Source of the DNA: Prostheceraeus crozeri
Taxonomy: Eukaryota > Platyhelminthes > Polycladida > Euryleptidae
Length of the DNA stretch: 64,000 bases
Assembly (NCBI GenBank): GCA_907163375.1
Contig: CAJQUW010011615.1
Location: 1-64,000, forward strand
Direction of reading: 5' to 3'
Shown here: positions 12,264-22,691 of the stretch, piece after piece
How the letters are laid out: each line of letters starts with the position of its first letter
Position numbering within the stretch: the first letter of the stretch is position 1
Notes under the pieces: model-generated
Databases searched by the model: none
The model's input: the letters and a program-made list of their open reading frames with translations, nothing else
Told to the model about the DNA's origin: nothing
Program-made: the position numbers and the translations under genes

Positions 12264-12355
12264 AATGTGTTCTATAAGTCACGTGGTTACAATCTGCAAC
12301 GAAGAAAAGGTTATTTAAATACTACGTATAAACAATTAAACAATAGGTATTGTTA
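12264..12355 (-). repeat. Penelope inverted arm, outer part
   Basis: Reverse complement of about 16479-16570, the 3' untranslated end of the Penelope-like element. It includes the block from the ACGTGG box to CAATAGGTATTGTTA. It ends at the TTA used as Harbinger target. Confidence 0.9.
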
Positions 12356-12391
12356 CCCTACGGTTACACTATACGATGTTGTCGTGCGATA
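12356..12391. repeat. Harbinger left terminal inverted repeat
   Basis: Pairs with 15088-15123 over about 36 bp with roughly ten mismatches. Further TCGTGCGAT words lie just inside (12374-12400) and may be transposase or MADF-protein binding sites. Confidence 0.9.
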
Positions 12392-12526
12392 CTGTCGTGC
12401 GATGTAAATCGTGAGAGTGGTTACATTTGAGAGCAGCTGTGCGAAGAAGATCGTTATCAATGACGTGGCATTCAAATAGCAGCCCGTGTTTAAAGCTCTC
12501 ACTTGAATTTTTCTTCTGTTTTTATC

Positions 12527-13726
12527 ATGACTACAAGTGAGGAGGTTTCTAGCCTAGAACTAATATGTTTGTCTGTTGTAGCAAGTGTTTCGGCTGTTGA
12601 TACCGTTACGACTAACAAAGCTAAAAGGTCTTGTGGAACCAAACCCTTCAACCTCATGCGTAATGAGGAAAGTCATGTCTTCAAACTTCTGATTCGATTG
12701 GATGATTTTCAGGGATTTCGCAGTTATTTACGCATTGACGCTAGACAATTTGAATACATCCTCAGCATGGTAGAGCATCATTTCTTTAAACAAGATACTG
12801 TTCTTCGTACAGCAATTCCTACGGATACTCGCCTAGCGATTACACTTCGCTTCTTAGCATCCGGTGAGAGTTTCCGTAGCCTTGCGTTTCAATTCAAAGT
12901 TAGCCATTCGACTATTAGTCAAATGATACCAGAAGTTATGCAAGGTCTAATCTCAAGCTTGAAAGATATTTACCTTAACGTTCCTGGATCAACAGATGAA
13001 TGGCTTCTGATTTCAAATGAGTTTTTTGACAAATGGCAATATCCCAATGTGATTGGCACCCTTGATGGAAAACATATCCAACTAGTATCCCCATCAAACA
13101 GTGGCTCATATTTTTATAATTATAAAGGAACATTTTCTCTTGTTTTGATGGCTATTGTTGACGCACATGGAAAGTTTCTTATGGTAGATATTGGATGCAA
13201 CGGAAGAGTGTCAGATGGTGGCATTTGGCAAAATACTCTTGCTCATTATTTCGAAACTAATATCCTTCAGATACCACCTCCACGAATCTTACCAAATTCA
13301 TCAACGGAGAATAATTTTGTGTTACTTGCTGATGAAGCGTTTCCACTAAAGGAGTATCTGATGAAACCTTTTCCAGCCAGAACTCTTGATGCTGCAAAAA
13401 GGTATTACAACTACAGACATTCGAGATGCAGAATGACTGTTGAATGTGCATTTGGTAGCTTGGCAGGAAGATGGCGAGTTTTCCGATCTCCATTGAATCT
13501 TGAACCAGAAAAGGCTGAGCTGGTAGTGTGGACTGCAATTATATTGCACAATTTTTTAATTGATAATTCGAGCGTTGATGTTGTTGAAAATACTGAGGAA
13601 ATGCGCGAAGAATTGTTGAACAGCTCTTTTTTGGCTTTAGAAAGCACATCCAATAGGCATGGCAATACTCGTGCTTATGAAGTTCGTGAAATTTTCTGTA
13701 ACTTCTTCAATGAGCAGTCAACTTGA
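12527..13726 (+). CDS. Harbinger transposase (HARBI1-like, DDE_Tnp_4)
   Basis: 399 codons from the first ATG (MTTSEEVSS). A frame extends a few codons upstream but has no ATG. An N-terminal helical region around residues 90-150 (TRLAITLRFLASGESFRSLAFQF, SHSTISQMI) is the helix-turn-helix typical of HARBI1. The catalytic core follows: D180 in TLDGKHI, D269 in LLADEAFPL, E306 in TVECAFG, then GRWRVFRSPL and AIILHNFLI at the C-terminus. Length and motif order match full Harbinger transposases, which cut and paste the element at TWA targets with the help of a Myb/MADF partner. The partner lies 208 bp downstream on the opposite strand. No break was seen. Confidence 0.95.
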   Translation: MTTSEEVSSLELICLSVVASVSAVDTVTTNKAKRSCGTKPFNLMRNEESHVFKLLIRLDDFQGFRSYLRIDARQFEYILSMVEHHFFKQDTVLRTAIPTDTRLAITLRFLASGESFRSLAFQFKVSHSTISQMIPEVMQGLISSLKDIYLNVPGSTDEWLLISNEFFDKWQYPNVIGTLDGKHIQLVSPSNSGSYFYNYKGTFSLVLMAIVDAHGKFLMVDIGCNGRVSDGGIWQNTLAHYFETNILQIPPPRILPNSSTENNFVLLADEAFPLKEYLMKPFPARTLDAAKRYYNYRHSRCRMTVECAFGSLAGRWRVFRSPLNLEPEKAELVVWTAIILHNFLIDNSSVDVVENTEEMREELLNSSFLALESTSNRHGNTRAYEVREIFCNFFNEQST

Positions 13727-13934
13727 TGACCCTCTGAACCGCATTTCTTAAATTCTCTTCTATTTTCCTGATTTATATATTAGGCCTATTTGTCATCCAA
13801 TTAAAAAACTATGTATAATGAATATGCTAATACTACAGACCCATTTGTGTGGTATGAAAGAAAACGAATGTTATTTAATTATCCAGAATAGATGTATTGT
13901 ACTCGTAAAATATACGCTTACTGTTTGAATGACT

Positions 13935-14837
13935 TCATTCATCATCATCAGTAATATTCTCCACACTTCTGAGGAAGGAACCGTGGTTAGGAATTTGAGG
14001 ATTGGGGTTAGGGACAGGAGTGGACACTTGCACTGGAATAGGCCTGTACGAATACGGAGCCTGAACAACTGTGGAATTCATCATTCCAGGCGAAACAACT
14101 TGTACTGGTTGGTTACCAGTAGGTCTACCTTGAATGACGAAACCTTGTCCACTTTCTCCAACTAAAGGTGTTTGCATCATTGATACAGGATTAATGTGAT
14201 TGGTGGATACCGTGCAATTAGTAGACATTTGTTGTAAAGCAGATTCTTGATACGCTTGATTTAAAATGTCATGAAATCGCATTTTTGTGATTTGAGCGAC
14301 ATGAGGTGGCAGCGATCTAAGTTCTGATGCTATGTATGACCCAAATACATCAAAATTGTCCTTCTCTCTCGAAATGGATCCTGCTGCCTCCCGAACGTAG
14401 TTTAATGTGCTAACTGCAGACCTAATGACATCTTCTTTGCCTAACTTCCGCTTTTTGACAATTGGTTCGCGGTCTTCTTCGGTGAAATTCTCTTCGTCCA
14501 TGTTATTCTTGGATGTCCTCGGAACCACATAGTCCTTCACAAAAGACATTAAGTCTAAATAGGGCCAATTGGACCCTGTGTCGTCATTAGCTTCCGATCC
14601 GCTCCGATTCAATGATCGTATATTGGTAAGTATTTTACCATACGTTGTGCGCAAATTATACCAGTGTTTCTGTGCTCTGTCCCCAGATACGATTGATAGT
14701 TCCGAGGCGAGGCTATTCATTGCATCTTTTCGATTATTCCTGTCCTTGTATAGTGGACTCCGCGTATTCCAGAGGCATTCTTCTCCATGAACCGCTTCTA
14801 TCAATTTTACTAGCAATGGGTCTGCTGATCTTGGCAT
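13935..14837 (-). CDS. MADF-BESS (Myb/SANT-like) protein of the Harbinger element
   Basis: 300 codons, intact from ATG at 14837. Residues about 8-100 form a MADF/SANT-like DNA-binding domain (LVKLIEAVHGEECLWN, KDAMNSLASELS, WYNLRTTYGKIL). An acidic/basic linker with KKRKLGKED (possible nuclear signal) is at about 130. Residues about 165-205 (FGSYIASELRSLPPHVAQI, MRFHDILNQA) match a BESS motif. The C-terminal 90 residues are Pro/Gln/Val-rich and end DDDE. In Harbinger systems a second protein of this kind binds subterminal DNA and carries the transposase into the nucleus. Its place between the TIRs, convergent with the transposase, supports that role. Confidence 0.9.
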   Translation of the reverse strand: MPRSADPLLVKLIEAVHGEECLWNTRSPLYKDRNNRKDAMNSLASELSIVSGDRAQKHWYNLRTTYGKILTNIRSLNRSGSEANDDTGSNWPYLDLMSFVKDYVVPRTSKNNMDEENFTEEDREPIVKKRKLGKEDVIRSAVSTLNYVREAAGSISREKDNFDVFGSYIASELRSLPPHVAQITKMRFHDILNQAYQESALQQMSTNCTVSTNHINPVSMMQTPLVGESGQGFVIQGRPTGNQPVQVVSPGMMNSTVVQAPYSYRPIPVQVSTPVPNPNPQIPNHGSFLRSVENITDDDE

Positions 14838-15087
14838 ATTTCATTAGACTGTTTTTTTTCTTCTCCGAACAACGGATATGAATCCAAGTTTATTCTTTAA
14901 CCAACTCTTATTGGCTGGTAAGTTGCTGATCTCATACCACGCGTCGCAAGCGTGGTTATACTAGACTGTTGACTCATGTCAGCATCGACAAAATCTGACA
15001 AGTCTGATTCCCTACGACGTTATCGTAAGACGTATCGCAGGTGTGGTTATACGCTACGATTTCGACTTAGTGTACGCGGAAAGGCAA

Positions 15088-15123
15088 TATCGTGCGACGA
15101 AATTGTGTAGTATAACCGCAGCC
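15088..15123. repeat. Harbinger right terminal inverted repeat
   Basis: Ends in TATAACCGCAGCC and is followed by the TTA target duplication. Confidence 0.9.
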
Positions 15124-15126
15124 TTA

Positions 15127-15261
15127 GTTAAATATCTTTAAGAAATAAGAGCTACCATTATAACCTAATGTTCGGTTAAGCAATGGATTGCTACTAAAAT
15201 TTTTTATAGATTCAACAATGCTAATCTCAAAGTCCGAGTTTCCACGGTAAATGATTTTAAA
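15127..15261 (-). repeat. Penelope inverted arm, inner part
   Basis: Reverse complement of about 16343-16479: the last codons and stop of the Penelope ORF. The homology stops at about 15261, where the forward-oriented body starts. Confidence 0.88.
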
Positions 15262-15279
15262 TAAGTAATTGGTAAATAA

Positions 15280-16482
15280 AGTTTTCGACGTCAAACCAAC
15301 GTACCCGTAACTGAAGCAATCAACATTGCAACTAAATTAGTGTACTCACCTAGTAATGCCAATAAACCGAAGTACGAAGAAAAAGTATTTAAAGACTTAT
15401 TAAAATTTGCCTCGTCTGGTTGCTTTCTTATGAATGATACTGTATACCAACAGGTGGATGGTGTAAGTATGGGTAGCCCGTTGGGTCCAACCCTTGCTAA
15501 CGTCTTCTTAGCTAATCTAGAACATAAATGGCAGGACTTACCTTTCTCTCCTGTTGTGTATCGTCGTTATGTGGATGATATCATAGCTGTATTTAACAAT
15601 GAACAACACATACACGTAGATGTATTCCATAATTTTCTAAACATTCAACACAATAACTTGCACTTTACATCAGAAGTGGGCAATAAAGAATTACCGTTTC
15701 TAGATGTCCTTCTGAAAATTGATGAGGACAATATACTTACTGAGATTTATCGTAAACCTACCTTTACAGGTCTTTTACTGAATTTCAATGCTTTATGTCC
15801 TCGCAATTGGAAAAACACACTAGTATTAGGCATGCTTCATCGCGCTTACAATGTATCCACCAATTGGAATCTATTCCATAATGAATGTAGTAAAATTACC
15901 AATATCTTAAGTAGAAATGGCTATCCATTGCAATTAATTCAATCAACAATCAACAAATTTATAGGTCGTAAATTAAACAATTCTTCACGCGTTACAATTG
16001 ATAATGACTTCAATAAAATAATCAAAATCCCCTTCGTGGGTTATGCATCACAGAAATTTAGTAATAAGTTAGTAAAAATATTTCGTAAACTTAACTTGGA
16101 ATGCAAGGTTGTTATGACCTCGTTCAAAACTGGAAGATATTTCTCCCTTAAAAGTAAGTTAGGTCCAGACATGCAATCGCGTCTTGTCTATTGCTTTCAA
16201 TGTCAGGTTGATCCTGATTGCCAATATATTGGCAAAACCAAAAGACGTCTGCATCAACGTAAACTTGAACACTTAAGTGGCAATAGTGCCATTGCAAAAC
16301 ACATAGAACAATGTAACCATTGTTTTCGTAACTATAATGATTGCTTTAAAATCATTTACCGTGGAAACTCGGACTTTGAGATTAGCATTGTTGAATCTAT
16401 AAAAATTTTTAGTAGCAATCCATTGCTTAACCGAACATTAGGTTATAATGGTAGCTCTTATTTCTTAAAGATATTTAACTAA
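15280..16482 (+). pseudogene. Penelope RT C-terminal half with GIY-YIG endonuclease
   Basis: An open frame of about 400 codons to the TAA at 16480, but without the N-terminal half of a usual 700-850 residue Penelope protein and without a credible ATG (the frame opens right at the arm-body junction). It shows VDGVSMGSPLGPTLANVFLA (RT motif B), RRYVDDIIAVF (motif C, YVDD at about 15568), NKELPFLDVL and IYRKPTFTG (motifs D-E). The GIY-YIG domain is seen as CQYIGKTKRRLHQR near 16218-16260. RT motif A is missing, so the copy cannot be autonomous. The remaining frame is unbroken, so the insertion is probably fairly recent. Confidence 0.88.
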
Positions 16483-16598
16483 CAATACCTATTGTTTAAT
16501 TGTTTATACGTAGTATTTAAATAACCTTTTCTTCGTTGCAGATTGTAACCACGTGACTTATAGAACACATTGACTGAGTAGATCTCCACCGTCTAAAC

Positions 16599-16611
16599 AT
16601 AAATCTCAAAC
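16599..16611. repeat. Right target site duplication of the Penelope-like element
   Basis: Exact copy of 12251-12263. It lies 28 bp beyond the end of the arm homology, so the element's 3' end extends about 28 bp further than the inverted arm. Confidence 0.72.
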
Positions 16612-17853
16612 ATTTTCATTTCCAATTCTTCACTCAATTGGTATTGATCATAACAAAGTCTTTCACCATTGTTGCAGATGACCAAACAGCTTTCATTTCA
16701 ATCATATAATACTGAATATTTGTAGGCACATAAAGGGATCGATGTGTTGAATCAAACATCTTTAGGAATGACATTTTCATATAAAAATCAATACCCAGAG
16801 AATCATGTGGCTTTCAATAGAAAGCAATAGAACTTGCATATCTTTGAACTATCTATAAAAATTGAATTTTAAATTTAGAATGAGAAGTAATTACAGTCGT
16901 ATCTATAGCTGGAAATCTTCGTTCCATTTTGTCACTGAAATATGTCACAAGTCTGTAGAGAGAAAAAGTTAATTAAACGATGCGTAAAATGACTACATTA
17001 CTTGCATCCGTACTGGACCCCTTGTAAAATTGCTAAAGAGATAAACAGATCCCGCGATGAAGAGATCAATGATCGATCATGAACAAATTGAATGTAGTTT
17101 AATAATTGTTAAAAGTAAGTGTGATAACATTTTACTAAATGAAAATGTTTAGGGTTTTACTTGGAAGACACGTGGAGACTTTGGAAGAAATGAGACAGGA
17201 AAATACGACATTTCTGGCGCACCGCTACAAGACGTGATTGCTGAAGGTTGATTAAGTCATCACCCAATCAATATTGTGTGAATATCTGCAACAGAAAGCC
17301 TTCGCCATGATGATAATCGTTTAAGTGAAGATTTGGAAGCATGCTAGCCTTTCCATTCAGTCGCTGCTATTTTCATATAGTTTCTTGATTTTCGAGTTTT
17401 TGTGCTTTGCATGAACATTGCACTCTCATCCTCAAATGCAATGTTGATTATGTCAATAAAGATGTGTATTGGCTTCAAAATGAGACTTTGTTAATTTTTG
17501 TTGAATATTTAGAAAGTTATGCTACACTAAAATTAAGTCACATTTTTATGACGCACCTTGTATGCTCTTTTCAGTTCAATAATGATAATGATGATAAAAT
17601 CGATAAGTTGCACAATCTCAGCGTGGACATGTTATTACTGCTTTTGGCGTGTGAATTGTCATTTCCATAATGGTGAAAGTTCAGGTGCAATTTTTCAGAA
17701 ACATTTTAAAGACATTTTACATGAATTCTATTTGTCGTTTCAATTTCACTATTGGTACTATTAGCACTTGCTGATTGCTTATTACAATTTTGATTGACTC
17801 TCTATGCAGTAGAAACCCTCGTATGAAGTCTACATATTTTTCTTCCGAAGAAG
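16612..17853. other. No gene recognised
   Basis: AT-rich DNA. Frames of 60-90 codons at 17.4-17.98 kb have no recognisable domain and random-like composition. Confidence 0.4.
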
Positions 17854-17861
17854 ATGCAGGG

Positions 17862-18682
17862 CATAGAGGAATTATATTTGGTAAAGTGGCAACTCTGCAT
17901 TTATTAAATCCCCAATGTGTATACACTTTCGATTTTATTAAATGAACTCGAGGTGTTGTTACCAAATGTGAGATATGCAAATTGTTGCAGTTATGAAGAA
18001 ATTGCCACGGAACTGAATGATCATGACAGTAATGCAGAAAAATGATGGCATTTTACAGATTCCTGTGTCCAGTGTCATGACAGCCTTAGGGAGGAAATTA
18101 GCAATTCGATAGGTTCTTATTACTTTCATGCTCAACCTCAAGAGTATTTTCTTAAGTGTGATCATATCACAGGCAACCTGCCACTAGCAGAGCAAAATCA
18201 CATAGTCAGAGATTTCAGTTAACTTTGAACGATATAAATGGGTCCACATCACTATTCAGATTCAAAAAATGAAACATGAATTTAGTGAATCATAAAATCA
18301 TGCCGATGAAAATTGAATTAAAAACTTGAAATTTCAGCCAAGAAAGCACAATAAGATCTAGAATTTTTCATGAAGACTTCCAATGCGGTTCATGAAATTC
18401 CTTTATAGCTTTATTTTCGCTTCGTTACGATGCTTATTAGCAAATATTCATTCCTTTTGATATCTAGTTTGTTTTATACTACTTACAACGGGACATCATC
18501 TCGGTAGTATAAAAGTACAGGAATAATTTGAGAAATTTTGACTTTTTCAAAGCTGCTCAAATAATTTTTTGGACAGCAGGAACGTAATCTCTGCAAAAAA
18601 CTGAATCTTTTGATATAAAAATTTTCACTGTTACAGATACTTTTTTTGAGTCGACATTCTACCTATATATCCCTACTCTATG
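17862..18682 (-). mobile_element. hAT-like MITE, copy 1
   Basis: 821-bp element homologous over its length to 47652-48478 in the opposite orientation. It starts CATAGAGG and ends CCTACTCTATG, and is flanked by the 8-bp duplication ATGCAGGG / ATACAGGG (17854-17861, 18683-18690; one mismatch). It contains no coding capacity. An 8-bp TSD with short CA-starting TIRs indicates the hAT superfamily. Divergence from copy 2 is substantial, so the insertions are old. Confidence 0.8.
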
Positions 18683-18690
18683 ATACAGGG

Positions 18691-19395
18691 TGTAAATAAA
18701 ATTTTCTGCCCAGTCACATAAGGAATATATCAAGCTGTTTACTTAAATTGTCTGTTGTAGAAGTAGTTACCAGCACTACTAGTATCCTGAGTGTTCATCA
18801 CGTCCCATTCGCTACCAGCATGCAGTATATCTGAGTCAAATCGGAATAAATTTCTGTTTGATGACCTTACGCCAAAGTGATCGACTGATGTCTTCAACAG
18901 CAAAATGGGACTTTGATACGCACCTTCCAACAAAACAGTATTCGTTTTCTTTTCGGATTCAGTTTCTGGTGTGTGTTAGAGGGATTGAGCTCAGGAACGA
19001 TTCGAGCCATCATCCCCCACGAAAATTTCTCATAATTTTTCATGAGATTTTTTCTCATTAATGTCTCTTGAAATTTCATGCTTTCTCATAAAAATTTTAT
19101 TAATAAAGTAACATTTGCTCTTTCATACTTATGAACTTAGTTGCATACTTCTGAACTTAGTTTCATACTTCTGAACTTATTTTCTGAAACATTTAGTTTT
19201 CTGTGGCATTCCTGGCCTCGCCACCTTCCCCTGAGCATTACCACGCCATGTCCACAATGCTAATTCAGTATTCGCAATAAAGAATCAGTGTTGTTATCAC
19301 GATAAGATATTGAATTGTGACTGTATGCATCTCTATTTTCAACATCTTGCATTCAACATCTACAGTAATTGTAAAGTCAAAGTATCTATGCATCA
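18691..19395. other. No gene recognised; TCATGA-rich patch
   Basis: At 19010-19090 the motifs CTCATAA, TCATGAG and CTCATTA recur. A similar, longer TCATGA-rich stretch occurs in inverse orientation at 46850-47095. This may be a further small repeat family. No supported ORF. Confidence 0.4.
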
Positions 19396-19403
19396 TCTAG
19401 AGA
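19396..19403. repeat. Left TSD of the outer hAT-type element
   Basis: TCTAGAGA, repeated exactly at 46694-46701. Confidence 0.9.
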
Positions 19404-19556
19404 CAGAGTTGGAAGTGGGTCGTGGGTCATGGGTCAGGTGGGTCGAGTGGGTCACAAAATCGCGTGGGTCACGTGGGTCGTGGGTCATGTTTTTCCGAAA
19501 GGTTGGTGGGTCAGGTGGGTCGTGGGTCAGACTTCGTTGACCCACTTCCAACCAGT
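19404..19556. repeat. GTGGGTC subterminal array, left end
   Basis: About a dozen GTGGGTC or GGTGGGTC words within 150 bp, closed by GACCCACTTCCAACC, which is an inverted copy of the terminal repeat. In hAT elements such short subterminal repeats bind the transposase. This is inferred here from position and repetition. Confidence 0.8.
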
Positions 19557-21115
19557 TTGACCCATGATAGATTTGACAATCTCAAATACAGTAAACTTCA
19601 TTTATTCGCATTATTATCATTCATGAAAAATGATTGAGTCAGTGTCACTGAAAGGGGTGATTGATGCACACAGTCAAGATATGCTACATGACTTTCACAC
19701 GCCTCATACAGTTTCGAAAGGGGGCAAAGGGGGGCACAAACCAAAGGATCGAAAACAATTGCTGCTGTCTACTGAGAGATGTTGGTTGGTGGAGAGAAGT
19801 TGTTTGAGTACACTTGTGTATGCTCGTTTCTCTGTCGCTATGTCTGACGATGCCCAATGATGTGTGACCTTGATTTCAGAGATACAGCTACTGAAGAAGT
19901 CAAGTATTCAGAGGTTTTATTCATCTTGAACATTTTCTTTCAATGCCAGCTGACCTTCGTTTTGCTTGTTTCGTTTGATTTTGTTGGTTTTTCGTAGAAA
20001 ATATCCTCTGGTAGAGATTAGAATAGTAAATCTCCGGTAAAGATTGATCAGATCCTAAATATTTTCGAAATATATAATTGATCAAAATATCTTGATAATA
20101 TAGATGCTTCATTTATAAAGTATCTAGCCGTTCACTACTTTCGCATCATACATGTTCCATGCATCTCATTGCTAATTCGATACATGATAATCTGAAATAC
20201 GATAATTCATATGACGGTATAGATATAGACTTATCCCTTTCACACAGACTTTTTACGGCAGAGCTCTGTGAAGAGATATATTTTGACACTTCGCATCAAT
20301 AAAAGTTTCGTTTTGATATTTGATTTGGCATCAATAGAAATAGGAATATTTACATGATGTCACTCGTGATTGTTATCACAATGTACTCGTACATGTAGCG
20401 CCACTCAAATATATCAGTTCATCTATCCTACATTATATATGCATTGTAAGCTAATTCTTGAATTATAATCTTATCCTCGTGCAATTTTCTATTCATGCTT
20501 ACTACATTTTACGCATGCTTACTCCATTAGCTTTTCAATGAATGTCATTCCTACATCAAATGTACAACTTTCTACTCAAATCTAACATTAGCGGAATAAA
20601 TGAAATTTGAATCGATTGCCATCATAAGCAAAAAAATATTAGCTTGACGAATTTTCTGGGATAATTTTCACACATGTAGTATATAGCATAATAAATGCAT
20701 GAATAAATGATTTAGGTCTACTGCAATCTTATTTTTCAACTTCATTTGATTAAGAAATGTAAAATTTTAAATTTAGTCTGTAGGGCCCTCAACTTTTAAC
20801 TTTAACTCGTCTGTAGCACAAAAAAGGATAGTCAAGAATTATAACAAGAAACAGAATCGTTAAAATTTTTTTAGAACCTTAGGCATTTGTGGTACATGAT
20901 CTTTGATAATAAGATAATTTTGATGAGGTTCCATGTCCATTTATCATGTAACAAGTGATCTGATACACTTGAATCTTCATAACAAATCTGTACAATAATT
21001 TTGATACTACGAGGCCTCTAGCTAGATAGACCTAGAATCTTGAATGAAAATGAAACTAGATGATAACAGAAAAAGAAATTACACTCACATCATTCACCCT
21101 TGCAGTATGTGCGTC
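19557..21115. other. Internal hAT DNA, no gene
   Basis: AT-rich, no transposase motif, only short frames (for example 19630-19860) without recognisable domains. Confidence 0.5.
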
Positions 21116-21116
21116 A

Positions 21117-21150
21117 GGTGGGTGAAGTGGGTCAAAGATGTGGTGGGTCA
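21117..21150. repeat. GTGGGTC words at the gypsy insertion point
   Basis: The right-end GTGGGTC cluster of the hAT element begins here and resumes at 46614. The gypsy element inserted within it and duplicated GGTCA (21146-21150). Confidence 0.85.
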
Positions 21151-21367
21151 TGATGTATATTGCTGTGCTATATAGTAAGATTCCATAGCAGCTACTCAAT
21201 ATATAATAAGTAGCTATAAAATGTCATGATTAAGAATAGGAATGTATCTCTCTATTCATGCAATATATCCGGTGTGAGTTCAAATAAAGAACACACTGCG
21301 CCTGGCTGCGCTCACAAGTGGTTGTTTTGTCTTACGAGTTGGCCATATACAAATCTACAATAGAACA
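21151..21367 (+). repeat. Gypsy 5' LTR
   Basis: 217 bp from TGATGTATATTG to ATAGAACA. Contains an AATAAA signal at about 21285. It matches the 3' LTR with a few substitutions and one small length difference. Confidence 0.95.
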
Positions 21368-22131
21368 TGGCGTCGCATACCTTCCAACTGCGTAAGGACG
21401 GACCAAAATTTGACATTGAGACTGATCGCGACCTGTTTGACGACTGATGTCTAAAATGGAGTGCATTCGAACATTTGTCCGGTATTTCATGCATCACGGA
21501 TGCCACGGAACGAGAAGCAATGCGACTTGACGCTCTACACGAGAGCCTTTCCTACGCTACACTTCGAGTCATCAGAAACCTTTCTCTTCCTGCGGCTCAT
21601 CTGAAAGACGTCGACGAAATTATCCGTGCTCTTGAACATTACATCAAAGGCAATATCAATGAGATCGTGTGGATTAGACATTTTTTTCACCGTACTCAAC
21701 GTGACAGTGAACCATTTAACGACTGGTTGGTCGAGTTACAAGATCTAGCCAGACGTTGCAACTTCCCTAAATGTTGTTCGAAGTGCGAGGACATACAATT
21801 AAGAAATCAAATTGTTCTTGGTGCAGCTGATCCTGATGTCGTGCAGAAACTTATCTTAGCTGGGTAATCGCTTACATTGTCCCAGGCTAGAGATATTGGC
21901 GAAGCTGAAGAAGCCGCTAAATGTGACAAGCGGGCTCTAGACCAGCCTTCCACGGTCAACCTAGCGACCGCAACCTCTGCTCACAGACGAGACAAACAAA
22001 TGCGACAACCCAAACCAATCGAAGGTCAGCAGTGCAATTGATGTGGCCTGAATCACGCTCGCGATCGTGATAAGTGCCCTACTAAGGAGAAGAAATGTCG
22101 ATCATGCTCTAAGATCGGACATTTCTCGAAG
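21368..22131 (+). pseudogene. Gypsy gag remnant with zinc knuckles
   Basis: The region directly after the LTR reads as a gag-like protein. A helical capsid-type stretch at about 21475-21867 includes EPFNDWLVELQDLARRCNF, the usual retrotransposon gag signature. A nucleocapsid part follows near 22040-22140 with CCHC knuckles, the second being CRSCSKIGHFSKMC. Gag would package element RNA in a particle. Fossil, not intact. Confidence 0.85.
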
Positions 22132-22691
22132 ATGTGCCGCTCCCGCCCCAAGCAGCAGCTTTCATCAAAGCAGCAGAAGCCTGTTGTAGCTTCAATCATC
22201 AGTGTCATACGAACTCCTTCGGTCGACGACAGACCTCCGCTCATCAGTGTGAAAGTTAATGACTTGTCTCTTCGTGCAATGCCCGACACCGGAGCCAACA
22301 TCGACGCTGCCGGACCGGACATTCTCCAGAAATTGGGAATACGTGTGTGCGACCTCAACAAGCAATCGTTAACTCAAACCTCCGCAGCGAATCGTACAAC
22401 TTTCTCAGACAGCCTCGGTAATTTCACAGCCAACATCTCTCTTCAACAGACTACGGTCAACACCACAATTCATGTGTTTCGGGAACTGAAAGGGGAGCCA
22501 TTAATTTTGAAATGGTCTACATGCAAAGCACTTGGCATTATCCCACGTGACTTTCCAGCATTCCATGTGTGTGCGCAGCAGGACGCCGCCATCGTAAGTT
22601 GTGGGTGTCGCACTCAGTGCGCTCGTGAAGGTTACACGCAGATGACACACGCCTCAGCGAGTCGTCCAGAGCCAGTAACAGCTTCTCCACC
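22132..22691 (+). pseudogene. Gypsy aspartic protease and start of pol linker
   Basis: The frame continues from the zinc knuckles into a retropepsin-like segment with the active-site motif PDTGANID near 22285 and following beta-strand-like sequence. It ends where the Polinton enters. The protease normally cuts the Gag-Pol polyprotein. Fossil. Confidence 0.82.
22686..22691. repeat. Left 6-bp TSD of the Polinton
   Basis: TCCACC, repeated exactly at 43587-43592. Six-bp duplications are the Polinton hallmark. Confidence 0.93.

Larger units (their letters stand above)
12356..15123 (+). mobile_element. PIF/Harbinger DNA transposon, apparently whole
   Basis: 2768 bp with about 36-bp terminal inverted repeats (12356-12391 and 15088-15123). 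They begin CCCTACGGTTACACTA on the left and GGCTGCGGTTATACTA on the right (reverse complement). The 3-bp TSD is TTA (12353-12355 and 15124-15126), as expected for this superfamily. It contains an open DDE transposase gene (plus) and an open MADF-BESS gene (minus), arranged tail to tail. The empty site is preserved in the other arm of the host Penelope element (GGTATTGTTAGTT in reverse complement at 16480), which proves the boundaries. Both ORFs are uninterrupted, so it may be active or recently active. Confidence 0.95.
12264..16598 (+). mobile_element. Penelope-like element with inverted 5' arm, split by a Harbinger
   Basis: The right part (about 15262-16598) encodes the C-terminal half of a Penelope RT with a GIY-YIG endonuclease. 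The left part is an inverted copy of the element's last about 230 bp. It is present as 12264-12355 and 15127-15261 because a Harbinger transposon inserted between them. The arm matches 16343-16570 in reverse complement almost base for base. A 13-bp TSD brackets the whole. 5' truncation with an inverted terminal piece is a known outcome of Penelope insertion. The element's own length without the Harbinger is about 1.56 kb. Confidence 0.85.

Noticed and set aside
13257-13665. Minus-strand frames inside the Harbinger transposase
   Set aside because: Antisense shadows of the DDE transposase gene.
19310-19637. Ser/Gly/Trp-rich repeat protein from the GTGGGTC array
   Set aside because: The frames only translate the hAT subterminal DNA repeats; no independent evidence for coding.
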